Of a DNA stretch of 64,000 nt, positions 23,636 to 31,187 are shown piece by piece. The notes under the pieces are model-generated. The model made no database searches. It was not told the origin of the DNA and was given only the letters and a program-made list of their open reading frames with translations. The position numbers were made by a program, and so were the translations under genes. Within the stretch, counting starts at the first letter, position 1. Every line of letters begins with the position of its first letter. The stretch is from Desulfuromonadales bacterium (GTDB taxonomy: Bacteria; Desulfobacterota; Desulfuromonadia; Geobacterales; Pseudopelobacteraceae), in assembly GCA_016650295.1 (NCBI GenBank), contig JAENWA010000114.1, positions 1-64,000 of the forward strand, written 5' to 3'.

Positions 23636-24769
23636 GTGTCCAAAAAAGTAGCGTTTCTTCAGGGTAACGAAGCTGCAGCACAAGGCGCGCTCTATGCCGG
23701 CTGCAATTTTTTCGGTGGCTACCCGATTACCCCTTCAACTGAAGTTGCAGAAGTCATGTCGATTGAACTTCCTAAAGTCGGCGGGAAATTCATTCAGATG
23801 GAAGACGAGATCGGGGCCATGGCTGCCATTCTCGGTGCTTCCCTGGCAGGGTCAAAGGTGCTGACCTCAACATCCGGTCCGGGCCTGTCCCTCAAGCAAG
23901 AATTGATCGGCTACGGCTGCATCGCCGAGATCCCTTGTGTAATTTACAATGTCATGCGTGGTGGACCTTCCACCGGTATGCCGACCGGCCCCAGCCAGTC
24001 CGACGTGATGTGCGCCAAGTGGGGCACCCACGGTGACCATCCGGCCATCTGCCTGACACCGGCCTCCGTGCAGGAGACCTACGAAGAGGTTATCCGCGCC
24101 TTTAATCTGTCCGAGAAGTACCGTACCCCGGTCATGGTCATGCCGGACGAGATCATAGCCCACATGCGCGAGCGGATTGTGTTCCCCGAGCCGGGCGAGA
24201 TTGAAGTCGTTCCCCGCAAGGCCCCGACCGTACCGCCTGAACAGTACAAACCCTATGACACCAGTTTCGGCGACGTTCCGCCGCTGGCCTCCTTTGGTTC
24301 CGGCTACAAGTTCCACGTGACCGGTCTCAACAAGATGCAGGACGGTTTCCCGACCACTAAGGCCGAGGTTGTTCAGGCCGAGGAAGAGCGCCAGGTTCGC
24401 AAGGTTGATGCCAATGTGGATGACATCGTCCAGTTTGAGGAATACGAACTGGCAGATGCAGAGGTTGTTGTCGTTGCCTACGGTTCCACCTCCCGCTCGG
24501 CCCGCTATGCCGTCAATGTTGCACGTGAGCAGGGCATCAAGGCCGGTATGTTCCGCATCAAGACCTTTTGGCCGTTCCCCGACAAACAGATCAAGGCACT
24601 TGCTGCCAAGGTCAAAGGCTTTGTTGTACCGGAAATGAACCTTGGCATGTGTGCCCTCGAAATCGAGCGCAACGCCCAGGGTAAGGCCCCGATCCTCGGG
24701 ATCTTCCGCGTTGACGGTGAGCCGATCAATCCCGACCAGATCCTCGAGAAGATTAAGGAGGTTAAGTAA
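23636..24769 (+). CDS. korA: 2-oxoglutarate:ferredoxin oxidoreductase, alpha subunit
   Basis: A 377-residue subunit carrying the pyrimidine-binding half of the thiamine-diphosphate site. Family features: NEAAAQGALYAGCNFFGGYP followed by ITPSTEVAE, TSTSGPGLSLKQELIGYG, and RGGPSTGMPTGPSQSD. The C-terminal domain carries VVVAYGSTSRSARYAV. The start is a GTG with GGGAGG upstream. The family also includes 2-oxoacid ferredoxin oxidoreductases of other specificity (VOR, POR), but neighbours mdh and icd and the DABC order argue for 2-oxoglutarate. Electrons go to ferredoxin, which makes this TCA step low-potential. Confidence 0.93.
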   Translation: MSKKVAFLQGNEAAAQGALYAGCNFFGGYPITPSTEVAEVMSIELPKVGGKFIQMEDEIGAMAAILGASLAGSKVLTSTSGPGLSLKQELIGYGCIAEIPCVIYNVMRGGPSTGMPTGPSQSDVMCAKWGTHGDHPAICLTPASVQETYEEVIRAFNLSEKYRTPVMVMPDEIIAHMRERIVFPEPGEIEVVPRKAPTVPPEQYKPYDTSFGDVPPLASFGSGYKFHVTGLNKMQDGFPTTKAEVVQAEEERQVRKVDANVDDIVQFEEYELADAEVVVVAYGSTSRSARYAVNVAREQGIKAGMFRIKTFWPFPDKQIKALAAKVKGFVVPEMNLGMCALEIERNAQGKAPILGIFRVDGEPINPDQILEKIKEVK

Positions 24770-24770
24770 T

Positions 24771-25589
24771 ATGGCATTCGATTATGAGAAATGGCTTCGT
24801 CCCAACAAATTGCCCCATATCTGGTGTCCCGGCTGCGGCCACGGCATCGTCATGAAAGGGCTGATTCGGGCGATGGAAACCCTGAAGCTTGAAAAAGAAA
24901 ATACCACCATCGTGTCCGGTATCGGCTGCGCTTCCCGTCTGCCCGGCTACATCGATTGCTGTACACTGCACACTGCCCATGGCCGTGCAGCAGCGTTTGC
25001 TACCGGTGTCAAGATGGCCAAACCCGAAATGAACGTGATTCTGGTCGGCGGCGACGGCGACGGAACCGCCATCGGCGGAAATCACTTCATCCACGCCTGT
25101 CGCCGCAACATCGACATGACTTACATCATCATGAACAACTACATCTACGGCATGACCGGCGGACAGTTTTCACCCTGTACCCCGACCGGACACAAGGCCT
25201 CCACCACTCCCTACGGCAACCCCGATCCCGGTTTCGACATCGCCAAACTGGCCATCGGCGCCGGAGCAACCTTCGTGGCCCGTGGAACAGCCTTTCATGC
25301 CAACCAGATCGACAAGCTGATCACCGAAGCCATCCAGCACAAGGGTTTCTCGGTTGTCGAAATTCTGGATGACTGTCCGACAACCTATGGCCGCCGCAAC
25401 AAATTCAAATCGGTCATCGAGATGATGAATCGCCTTAAAGAGGTTGCCGTACCTGTCAAGGCCGCCGAAAAAATGACTGCCGAGCAGCTGCAGGGCAAGG
25501 TGCTGACCGGTGTTCTTTACAAGGAAGAGAAAGCACATTACACCGACGAGTACGCCAAGGTCATCGAGCGTGCCAAGGCCGCCAAATAA
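24771..25589 (+). CDS. korB: 2-oxoglutarate:ferredoxin oxidoreductase, beta subunit
   Basis: The 272-residue subunit binding the diphosphate end of thiamine diphosphate. WCPGCGHGIVMKGL (about 17-30) and GIGCASRLPGY carry conserved cysteines, and GGDGDGTAIGGNHFIHACRR is the Mg-diphosphate motif. It begins one base after the korA stop, and AAGGAGGTTAAGTAAT provides the ribosome-binding site inside korA's end, so korA and korB are translationally linked. The ATG at 24771 is preferred to upstream in-frame codons inside korA. Confidence 0.94.
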   Translation: MAFDYEKWLRPNKLPHIWCPGCGHGIVMKGLIRAMETLKLEKENTTIVSGIGCASRLPGYIDCCTLHTAHGRAAAFATGVKMAKPEMNVILVGGDGDGTAIGGNHFIHACRRNIDMTYIIMNNYIYGMTGGQFSPCTPTGHKASTTPYGNPDPGFDIAKLAIGAGATFVARGTAFHANQIDKLITEAIQHKGFSVVEILDDCPTTYGRRNKFKSVIEMMNRLKEVAVPVKAAEKMTAEQLQGKVLTGVLYKEEKAHYTDEYAKVIERAKAAK

Positions 25590-25613
25590 TTACAGGAAAA
25601 AGGAGCGATAAAG

Positions 25614-26162
25614 ATGTCACGTTATGAACTCAGATTTTCCGGTGCCGGCGGACAGGGACTCATTACCGCCGGTATCATCATGGCTAAAGCTGCCTCCATC
25701 TATGAAGGCAAACAGGCCGTTCAATCGCAAAGCTACGGACCCGAGGCCCGTGGCGGCGCATCAAAATCGGAAGTCATCATCTCCGACGGTCCGATCGACT
25801 ACCCGAAAATCACCCAGTGTGATGCATTGCTGGCCATGACTCAGGAAGCGGCCAACAAGTATTCCCACGACCTGAAAGAGGGCGGGGTCCTGTTGATCGA
25901 TTCCGATCTGGTCAAAAATATCCCGGTTGGCAACTTCAAGACGGTTGCCTTCCCGATCATTAACACAGCCAAGAACGACGTCGGCCGCGAAATCGTCGCC
26001 AACATCGTTGCACTGGGCGCAATGGTGGCCCTGACCGGCCAGGTTACCAGAGCAAATGCGGAGAAGGCGGTTCTGTCCAGCGTACCAGAGGCTTTCATTG
26101 AGCTGAACAGGAAAGCCTTCAGCCTGGGCTATGAAAGGGCCGAGGCTGCTGCCAAAGGCTGA
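25614..26162 (+). CDS. korC: 2-oxoglutarate:ferredoxin oxidoreductase, gamma subunit
   Basis: A 182-residue subunit of the POR/KOR gamma family. RFSGAGGQGLITAGIIMAKA at the start and SYGPEARGGASKSEVIIS in the middle are the family's two best-conserved segments. It is the last gene of the operon and is followed after about 18 bases by a strong intrinsic terminator. AAAAAGGAGCG before the ATG gives good initiation. Confidence 0.94.
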   Translation: MSRYELRFSGAGGQGLITAGIIMAKAASIYEGKQAVQSQSYGPEARGGASKSEVIISDGPIDYPKITQCDALLAMTQEAANKYSHDLKEGGVLLIDSDLVKNIPVGNFKTVAFPIINTAKNDVGREIVANIVALGAMVALTGQVTRANAEKAVLSSVPEAFIELNRKAFSLGYERAEAAAKG

Positions 26163-26180
26163 TTACACGTAAAAAGAAAT

Positions 26181-26215
26181 AAAAACGCCCGTTACGGAAA
26201 CGTAGCGGGCGTTTT
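26181..26215 (+). terminator. Intrinsic terminator after korC
   Basis: AAAAACGCCCGTTACG and CGTAGCGGGCGTTTTT pair with a GAAA loop, allowing a G-T pair, and the stem ends in a T-run. The symmetric A/T tails would let it act in both directions, but only korC has a nearby upstream gene to end. Confidence 0.9.
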
Positions 26216-26334
26216 TGCGTCTATGGCGGAACTTGTTGCATGATGGTAATCTGGTCAGGAAACTGTATTCAAGTTGTCTTTTAAAGTGGATCAAATCTGG
26301 TGAAACTCAATGCAATCGAAACTGATTGAGTATT

Positions 26335-26739
26335 TCAAACATAATGCTTTGAGGATATAAATTCTCCCATGTCAGAATCAATTTTCTGGATATGATCAAA
26401 TAACCAGTTCTTCACGAAATCAAAGACGTCCTCTGAAATATTGTTATGGGAATCTATCAGGTCCCTTTCATACGACAGCACTTTATTTGTAAAACTCACA
26501 TGTTCCAAAATGTGCAGATCGATGTTTTGATAGTCGTATTTCATCATCAGTTTTTCTTCGGTATAAAAATGATAATGAGCATAATTGATAAGTTCATAGA
26601 GCAATCTGGACAGATCATCCTGATTGTTATCCTGTAATTTTATAACACTGGACCTGTTCAACATGTCAAACAGTTTCATATGATGTTCATCAATCACATC
26701 AATTTTTACCGAATATCTGTCTTTCCATTCAATCAACAT
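26335..26739 (-). CDS. Bacteriohemerythrin
   Basis: Oxygen-binding di-iron four-helix protein of about 134 residues. The iron ligands are visible in order: IDEHH, HYHFYTEE (His and Glu), HILEH and HIQKIDSD near the C-terminus, matching the H...HxxxE...HxxxH...HxxxxD pattern. I prefer the Met at 26739 because GGGGTGATC, a strong match to the anti-Shine-Dalgarno, lies just upstream and the product then begins MLIEWKDRYSV as typical bacteriohemerythrins do; an ATG 11 codons earlier is the alternative. Roles in oxygen sensing, delivery or protection are known. It lies downstream of a riboswitch-controlled ihfA-like frame. Confidence 0.9.
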   Translation of the reverse strand: MLIEWKDRYSVKIDVIDEHHMKLFDMLNRSSVIKLQDNNQDDLSRLLYELINYAHYHFYTEEKLMMKYDYQNIDLHILEHVSFTNKVLSYERDLIDSHNNISEDVFDFVKNWLFDHIQKIDSDMGEFISSKHYV

Positions 26740-26774
26740 ACAGATCACCCCATGCATCATTGCAGTCTGCAAAT

Positions 26775-27055
26775 CTAATCATGTTTATTGATTATTTGCC
26801 GTAATACGGCAGTTGACTTAAACGTTACTACTCTCCTGGATTCAATACAGATGTCTGCGCCGGTATGAGGATTTCTTCCTTTACGATCTTTTTCTACTTG
26901 ACCTCAAAGTTGCCAAAACCGGCTATCTTGCTGTTCTCACCGGACTCAAGGGTTACTTTCATACGTGAAAATAAGGACTCCAGAATCTCGGATGATTCTT
27001 TCTTTGAGAATCCTGTCTTGAAATGGATTCGTTCGATCGAGTCTGCTTTGGCCAT
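26775..27055 (-). pseudogene. ihfA: IHF alpha/HU-family DNA-binding protein, one-base frameshift
   Basis: The first frame begins MAKADSIERIHFKTGFSKKE and stops after GFGNFEVK at 26894-26896. The missing half is present in another frame: KDRKGRNPHTGADICIES, then RRVVTFKSTAVLRQIINKHD, ending at 26775. Together they would give a normal 93-residue IHF/HU protein if one base were restored near 26895. So this is a single-base deletion, real or a sequencing error. The DNA-intercalating RNP arm lies in the shifted part, so the truncated product should not bend DNA. The reading end is almost adjacent to the hemerythrin gene. Confidence 0.85.
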
Positions 27056-27112
27056 GTATCGACCCCGGTAGTAGATTATTATTTTCATGGCGTTGGCCGG
27101 TTTTGGTTTTTA

Positions 27113-27150
27113 CACAAAAAAATGCCTACTCCGGATAAAAGGGTAGGCAT
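27113..27150 (-). terminator. Intrinsic terminator, riboswitch expression platform
   Basis: On the minus strand ATGCCTAC and GTAGGCAT pair around a 13-base loop and are followed by seven T residues. It lies between the riboswitch aptamer and the ihfA-like start, so readthrough is needed to express the downstream genes. Confidence 0.85.
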
Positions 27151-27154
27151 GTGT

Positions 27155-27245
27155 CGTTACTGCCATTTCGACAACCCCGCTATCCATTGCTGGACTGGAA
27201 GTTTTGCGCCGCCAAGTCTCCCTGGCTTTACCCTTTCGATGACAA
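27155..27245 (-). promoter_or_regulatory. GEMM-I cyclic-dinucleotide riboswitch aptamer
   Basis: On the minus strand AGGGUAAA precedes a helix GCCAGG/CUUGGC closed by a GAGA (GNRA) tetraloop, then GGCGCAAAA, a short UCCA/UGGA helix, and the hallmark UAGCGGGGUUGUCGAAAUGG. These correspond to the Vc2 c-di-GMP-I aptamer elements in the same order and spacing. Aligned to Vc2, the ligand-contacting G20 position is G (the c-di-GMP-type base), whereas the C92 position appears to be U. Ligand choice between c-di-GMP and cGAMP therefore stays open. A consensus promoter lies just upstream and a terminator just downstream. Confidence 0.85.
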
Positions 27246-27264
27246 ACAATATTCAGTTTGCAAC

Positions 27265-27293
27265 TGTATACACCACAAAACTATGAATGTCAA
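27265..27293 (-). promoter_or_regulatory. Sigma-70-type promoter of the riboswitch RNA
   Basis: On the minus strand TTGACA (27288-27293) and TATACA (27265-27270) are separated by exactly 17 bases. Transcription should begin at about 27258, shortly before the aptamer. The AT-rich stretch from here to 27495 shows no other gene. Confidence 0.8.
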
Positions 27294-27495
27294 ATAGTAA
27301 CTATTTGTAAATTAATGTAAAAACACTTATATTGGTGTTATTTTATTAAATCTGAATCCAGTCAGCCGCCATCATATTGAGGATTGCTTATTGTAAATAA
27401 TAAGGATTTGACGCAGTATGTTTTCTACAAACGTTCCATCCCATTTATTACCGTTAACGCACTTTATCCTGTTTATCAGGGTCAGGACACGAGCC

Positions 27496-28170
27496 GTGTC
27501 ACAGAACATTCCTATTGTTGCCATCAACTTCCTTACGCACACTATTTCGAGACGAACCCTGATTTTCACTACGTGCTGCCTGGCTGTTGCTCTGCTGATA
27601 CTTCCGGCCTGCAGCAAGACGCCCCAACTGCCGCCGCTGGCTGCTGAAGGCATAATACTGGCCTTTGGCGACAGCCTGACCGCCGGAACCGGTGCAGGTG
27701 AAACGGAGAGTTATCCGGCCGTTCTGGCGCAACAGATCGGACGCAGAGTCATCAACGCCGGGGCGCCGGGCGAGGTCTCGGCCAGCGGCGCCCTGCGGCT
27801 GCCGGAGCTGCTGGATCGGGAACGGCCGGCGCTGCTGATCTTGTGCCATGGCGGCAATGATCTGCTGGGCCGACAGGACCAGCGTCAGCTTGCCGATAAT
27901 CTGCGGAGCATGATCCGGGCCGCCAGGGAGCGCGGTGTTTCCGTCCTGCTGGTGGCTGTGCCAGCGCCCGACCTGTCGCTCAAACCGCCCCGGCTGTACC
28001 GGGATCTGGCCGGGGAATTCGCACTGCCGTTGGAAGGTACCTCGCTGACCCGCATCATGGGGAAAAGCTCCCTTAAATCAGACCATGTTCATCCCAATGC
28101 AGCCGGCTACCGAATGCTGGCAGAGGCTCTTGCCGAGCTGCTGAAAAAAAGCGGGGTCATTCCCCACTGA
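27496..28170 (+). CDS. GDSL/SGNH-family esterase, predicted lipoprotein (TesA-like)
   Basis: SGNH hydrolase related to TesA/arylesterase. FGDSLTAGTGAGETESYPAV carries the block I Ser, INAGAPGE block II, CHGGNDLLG block III and SDHVHPNAAGY the block V Asp/His. The N-terminus has a signal-anchor region ending LLILPACS, a lipobox, so the enzyme is probably membrane-tethered in the periplasm. The GTG at 27496 has AGGA eight bases upstream; an ATG 26 codons earlier (27418) is also open and would give an unusually long leader. Natural substrates, such as acyl-CoA thioesters, esters or peptidoglycan acetyl groups, cannot be told apart. Confidence 0.85.
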   Translation: MSQNIPIVAINFLTHTISRRTLIFTTCCLAVALLILPACSKTPQLPPLAAEGIILAFGDSLTAGTGAGETESYPAVLAQQIGRRVINAGAPGEVSASGALRLPELLDRERPALLILCHGGNDLLGRQDQRQLADNLRSMIRAARERGVSVLLVAVPAPDLSLKPPRLYRDLAGEFALPLEGTSLTRIMGKSSLKSDHVHPNAAGYRMLAEALAELLKKSGVIPH

Positions 28171-28183
28171 CACAGGAGAAACC

Positions 28184-28627
28184 ATGAATTACCTTGATTT
28201 GCTGTACCGGCTGTCCATCAGCCTGTGGGCCGGCGGCAACGCCATCTTCACACTGATGCTGACGCCGATTCTCTTCAAAACCGAGAGCCGCGATATTGCT
28301 GCCCGGATCGTGGGCAATCTTTTTCCGGCCTATTTCAAATGGGGTCTGGTGTGCGGTGTAATCGCCCTGGTCAGTCGTCTGGTCGGGCGGGGCATGGGTG
28401 GCGGCAGGGCTTCGCTGGTGATTCTGGCCGTGATGCTGGTGCTGGTGCTGTTCCAGGCCTTATACGTGGAGCCGCACGCCGCCGATTTGAAGCGCAGGAT
28501 CGGGTCATTTGAGACAAGCAGCAAGGATGATCCCCTGCGAAAGGAATTCGGAAAGCTGCACGGTGTTTCGGCGGTCTGCAACCTGACCGTGCTGGTAGGG
28601 GGGATTGTGCTGGTGGTGCTGCCGTAA
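28184..28627 (+). CDS. DUF4149 family membrane protein
   Basis: A 147-residue protein with four hydrophobic segments (about 8-28, 48-65, 72-92 and 128-147). It begins YLDLLYRLSISLWAGGNAIF and ends CNLTVLVGGIVLVVL, the layout of DUF4149/TMEM205-like proteins. The function is not known. It starts 13 bases after the esterase gene with GGAGAAACC before the ATG, so the two are co-transcribed. Confidence 0.7.
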   Translation: MNYLDLLYRLSISLWAGGNAIFTLMLTPILFKTESRDIAARIVGNLFPAYFKWGLVCGVIALVSRLVGRGMGGGRASLVILAVMLVLVLFQALYVEPHAADLKRRIGSFETSSKDDPLRKEFGKLHGVSAVCNLTVLVGGIVLVVLP

Positions 28628-28655
28628 GAATATATCTGGCGGAAAATGCGCAACA

Positions 28656-28690
28656 CATAAGTCCGGTGATTGTATGCCGGGCTTATTATG
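28656..28690. terminator. Possible bidirectional terminator between convergent genes
   Basis: ATAAGTCCGG and CCGGGCTTAT pair across a ten-base loop, between the ends of the DUF4149 gene and the minus-strand TolC gene. The tails are A/T-rich but not pure T-runs. Confidence 0.4.
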
Positions 28691-28692
28691 TT

Positions 28693-29958
28693 TCAAAGTT
28701 CGCCCCTGGCGCGTTTAACCTTGGCCAGGGCCACCTGATAGTCGAATATGGCCTGGTAATGCTCGGTCCTGATCTGGGTCAGCAGCGTCTGGGCGTCGAT
28801 CACCTCGGTGGCGGTGCCGACTTGCTCCTGGTAGCGGTCCCTGTTGATGCGCAGGTTCTCTTCGCCCTGAGTGATAGAAGTCGTCGTGACGTTGATCCGT
28901 TCCTTGGCCACCTTGGCGTCATTGACGGCGGTGCGGTATTCCAGGGCAAAGTCCGATTCCATCTGGCGCAGCCGCTCTTCGGCTTTTGTGCGATTCCTGA
29001 CGGCCTGGTTGAGGTGCGCGGTGGTGGCAAAGCCGTCGAAGAGGTTGATCTTGAGGCCCACGGTGGCCGCCATGATATACTGCTCCTTGACCCGGTCGTT
29101 CTGCACGTAGTCGAGACCGGCCCTGGCGTAGATCTCGGGGTAATAGCCGGTCTTGTTCTCCCTGACCTCCAGTTCGCCGGCATCCAGCAGCTTGCGCTGC
29201 GCCAGGATCTCGGCCCGCCCGGCAACCGCCTGCTGGGCCGGTTTGTCCGGATCGTTCAGGTTGACGGTGGTATCCTCGACCAGTTCCCGGCGGGATTCCG
29301 GCGGGTCGCCGATCTGGTTGTTGAGATCCAGCCAGGCGTTATCCAGCCGGTTGACCACCTCCAGTCGGTGCTGCCTGCTTCTGGACAGCTGCACCTCGGC
29401 CTGGAGCAGGTTGTTGCGGGTCACGACCCCTTCCTCGTACAGCACCTTGGCAACCCGCAGGTGATCGGTCATCTGAGCCACCTCATCATTGGCGGCATTG
29501 AGGATTTTCTGTGTCTGGAGGATCAGGAAATAAGAGGTCACGGTCTGGAAGAATACATTCTGCTCCTGTTTCCTGTAATCAAAGCCGGTAGCCTCAAGGG
29601 CCGCCTTCGCACGGCCGTAGCGGGCATCGGTGCGGCCGAAGTCGTAGAGGGTCTGGTAGATGCCCAGGCTCAGGAAAGCGTAGTCCGCTTCCTGGGTCGC
29701 AAAAGTGCCGAAGGGTGCCGAGATAGACTGGGGCGCCTGCTGGGCGGTGTAGCCCCCCTGGATGTCCACGCGGGGCAGGTAGCCGCTCCGGCTGGCCTGC
29801 ACGTTATAGACGGCGATCTGTTCGTCCATGGTCGCGATCTTCAGCGTCTGGCTGGTGGCGGATCTTTTCGCCAGCGCATCGGCCAGGGTGAGAGGTTCGG
29901 CTTGGGCGGAAGATACGGAAAGGATGAGCAACAGAGAGAAGCAAAATGTATATCTCAT
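28693..29958 (-). CDS. TolC-family outer membrane efflux protein
   Basis: A 421-residue outer-membrane channel component. A clear signal peptide (MRYTFCFSLLLILSVSSAQA) precedes LTLADALAKRSATSQTLKIA. The body is two related heptad-rich halves, typical of the TolC fold (RSGYLPRVDIQGGYTAQQ; KTGYYPEIYARAGLDYVQN; GLKINLFDGFATTAHLNQAV). I chose the Met at 29958, with GAGGT eight bases upstream, over an ATG 13 codons earlier, because the signal peptide starts here. No membrane-fusion or inner-membrane pump gene is adjacent, so it is an orphan that could serve RND, ABC or type I systems encoded elsewhere. Confidence 0.9.
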   Translation of the reverse strand: MRYTFCFSLLLILSVSSAQAEPLTLADALAKRSATSQTLKIATMDEQIAVYNVQASRSGYLPRVDIQGGYTAQQAPQSISAPFGTFATQEADYAFLSLGIYQTLYDFGRTDARYGRAKAALEATGFDYRKQEQNVFFQTVTSYFLILQTQKILNAANDEVAQMTDHLRVAKVLYEEGVVTRNNLLQAEVQLSRSRQHRLEVVNRLDNAWLDLNNQIGDPPESRRELVEDTTVNLNDPDKPAQQAVAGRAEILAQRKLLDAGELEVRENKTGYYPEIYARAGLDYVQNDRVKEQYIMAATVGLKINLFDGFATTAHLNQAVRNRTKAEERLRQMESDFALEYRTAVNDAKVAKERINVTTTSITQGEENLRINRDRYQEQVGTATEVIDAQTLLTQIRTEHYQAIFDYQVALAKVKRARGEL

Positions 29959-30169
29959 GGTGAATACCTCAACCTGACCCGAACAAGCAGGAGTCAAAAA
30001 ATATCACGCAACGACGCAGCGACGCAACGCAAAGAAAGTCTTATACGCTGTTCTTATACGGATTGTAAGTATGCTGTCAATATTGGATATACGCTTCCGC
30101 ATTTTTCCTTGCTTTCGACCCTGGTCGGCAGTATCATGATCTTACCAAATCTTACCAAGGTGGTGTTCC

Positions 30170-30436
30170 ATGGAAACAACGCTGATGTCAAGCAAGGGGC
30201 AGGTAATTATCCCCAAAGCGATCCGAACCAGTCTCCACTGGCGTCCCGGCACACGTTTCTCCGTTGAGGAGACCCAGGCCGGTGTACTGCTTAAGCCCTT
30301 GAATACATTTTCCGCTACCGATCTTGAGAGCGGGCTGGGGTGCGCCGGCTATGGCGGCCCCGTGAAAAGCATTGAGAAAATGCGCGAGGGTATCGACGAA
30401 GAGCTGGCGCGGACCTGGCGGAAGGAAGGGCGCTGA
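30170..30436 (+). CDS. vapB: AbrB-type antitoxin of a second VapBC module
   Basis: An 88-residue antitoxin. METTLMSSKGQVIIPKAIRT is the AbrB/SpoVT DNA-binding signature; the tail (SIEKMREGIDEELARTWRKE) would contact the toxin. AAGGTGGTG before the ATG serves as ribosome-binding site. A direct repeat CTTACCAAAT/CTTACCAAGG lies about 20 bases upstream and could be the operator. It is clearly different in sequence from the antitoxin at 10876-11106. Confidence 0.88.
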   Translation: METTLMSSKGQVIIPKAIRTSLHWRPGTRFSVEETQAGVLLKPLNTFSATDLESGLGCAGYGGPVKSIEKMREGIDEELARTWRKEGR

Positions 30437-30834
30437 TGATCGTCCTCGACACCAACGTCTGGGTGCGTTATGTAACCAACGACGACCATCTCCAGGCCCG
30501 GCGCGCATTGCATCTGCTGGAGCAGGCCGAGGCAGTCTTTCTGCCCAAAACTGTTGTGTTGGAGTTGGAATGGGTGCTGCGGGCGGTCTATGGCCTGAAT
30601 ACGGCCGCAATTCAGCGGTCACTGCTGCATATCCTGGGATTGCCCATGGTTATCGCCGAATCTCCGGGCCAGATTGCCACTGCGCTCGGTTACCATGCCC
30701 AGGGCTTTGACTTTGCCGACGCTCTGCTTCTGGCGGCCAGCGAAGGCGAACAAACCTTCTATACCTTCGACAAAAGCTTTGTTCTCAAGGGGAAGCATTC
30801 CGTTCCCGTAGTAAAGGGTGTTCCGGCGAAATAG
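30436..30834 (+). CDS. vapC: PIN-domain toxin of the second VapBC module
   Basis: A 132-residue PIN ribonuclease toxin. MIVLDTNVWVRY gives the first catalytic Asp, VVLELEWVLR the middle Glu and FDFADALLLAAS the C-terminal Asp pair, followed by TFDKSF. It overlaps the antitoxin stop by one base (TGATG), so translation is coupled. The target RNA is unknown. Confidence 0.88.
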   Translation: MIVLDTNVWVRYVTNDDHLQARRALHLLEQAEAVFLPKTVVLELEWVLRAVYGLNTAAIQRSLLHILGLPMVIAESPGQIATALGYHAQGFDFADALLLAASEGEQTFYTFDKSFVLKGKHSVPVVKGVPAK

Positions 30835-30940
30835 CTGATTCGGGGGATTTTTAGATTTCAGATCGCTGGTGAGATTTTGAGGAGCGGTGAACGGGTAGCG
30901 TGAGAGCGGTATCACTGCAAGCGGGCAGAAAAAAATGGGA

Positions 30941-30981
30941 AAAGGGGGACCGGATTTTACATAAAATCGGTTCCCTTTTTT
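30941..30981 (+). terminator. Intrinsic terminator after vapBC
   Basis: AAGGGGGACCGGATTTTA and TAAAATCGGTTCCCTT pair imperfectly around a short loop and are followed by six T residues. It lies about 105 bases after the vapC stop. The remaining 200 bases up to the methyltransferase gene are AT-rich and show no gene. Confidence 0.65.
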
Positions 30982-31187
30982 GTGTGTCCAACCGGCGTCA
31001 GGATGGTGTCAAGGGGTGGCGAGAAGGTCTGAAATTGTCGAAACTGAAATTGTTGTGTTCCCCCATCAACTTTTGGAGATTATTATACAATACCACTTGT
31101 CATCTCGAAAGCTCATAAATATATTTGCAATATGGCTTCAAGTGATGTCAATTGAGCATATAAATTTAATAAATGGAGGATGTGTCT

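Noticed and set aside
26224-26240. TGGCGG...TTGCA after the korC terminator as a sigma-54 promoter
   Set aside because: The GG and GC are 13 bases apart, not 12, and no plus-strand gene follows within a kilobase.
26888-26896. A run AAAAAG in the broken ihfA gene as a programmed -1 frameshift site
   Set aside because: The in-frame stop lies before the slippery run, so ribosomes would terminate before reaching it. A missing base explains the data better.
28666-30267. Long open frame antisense to the TolC gene (533 codons)
   Set aside because: The opposite strand has a signal peptide and TolC motifs; this frame is its shadow and is rich in His, Gly and Val as expected.
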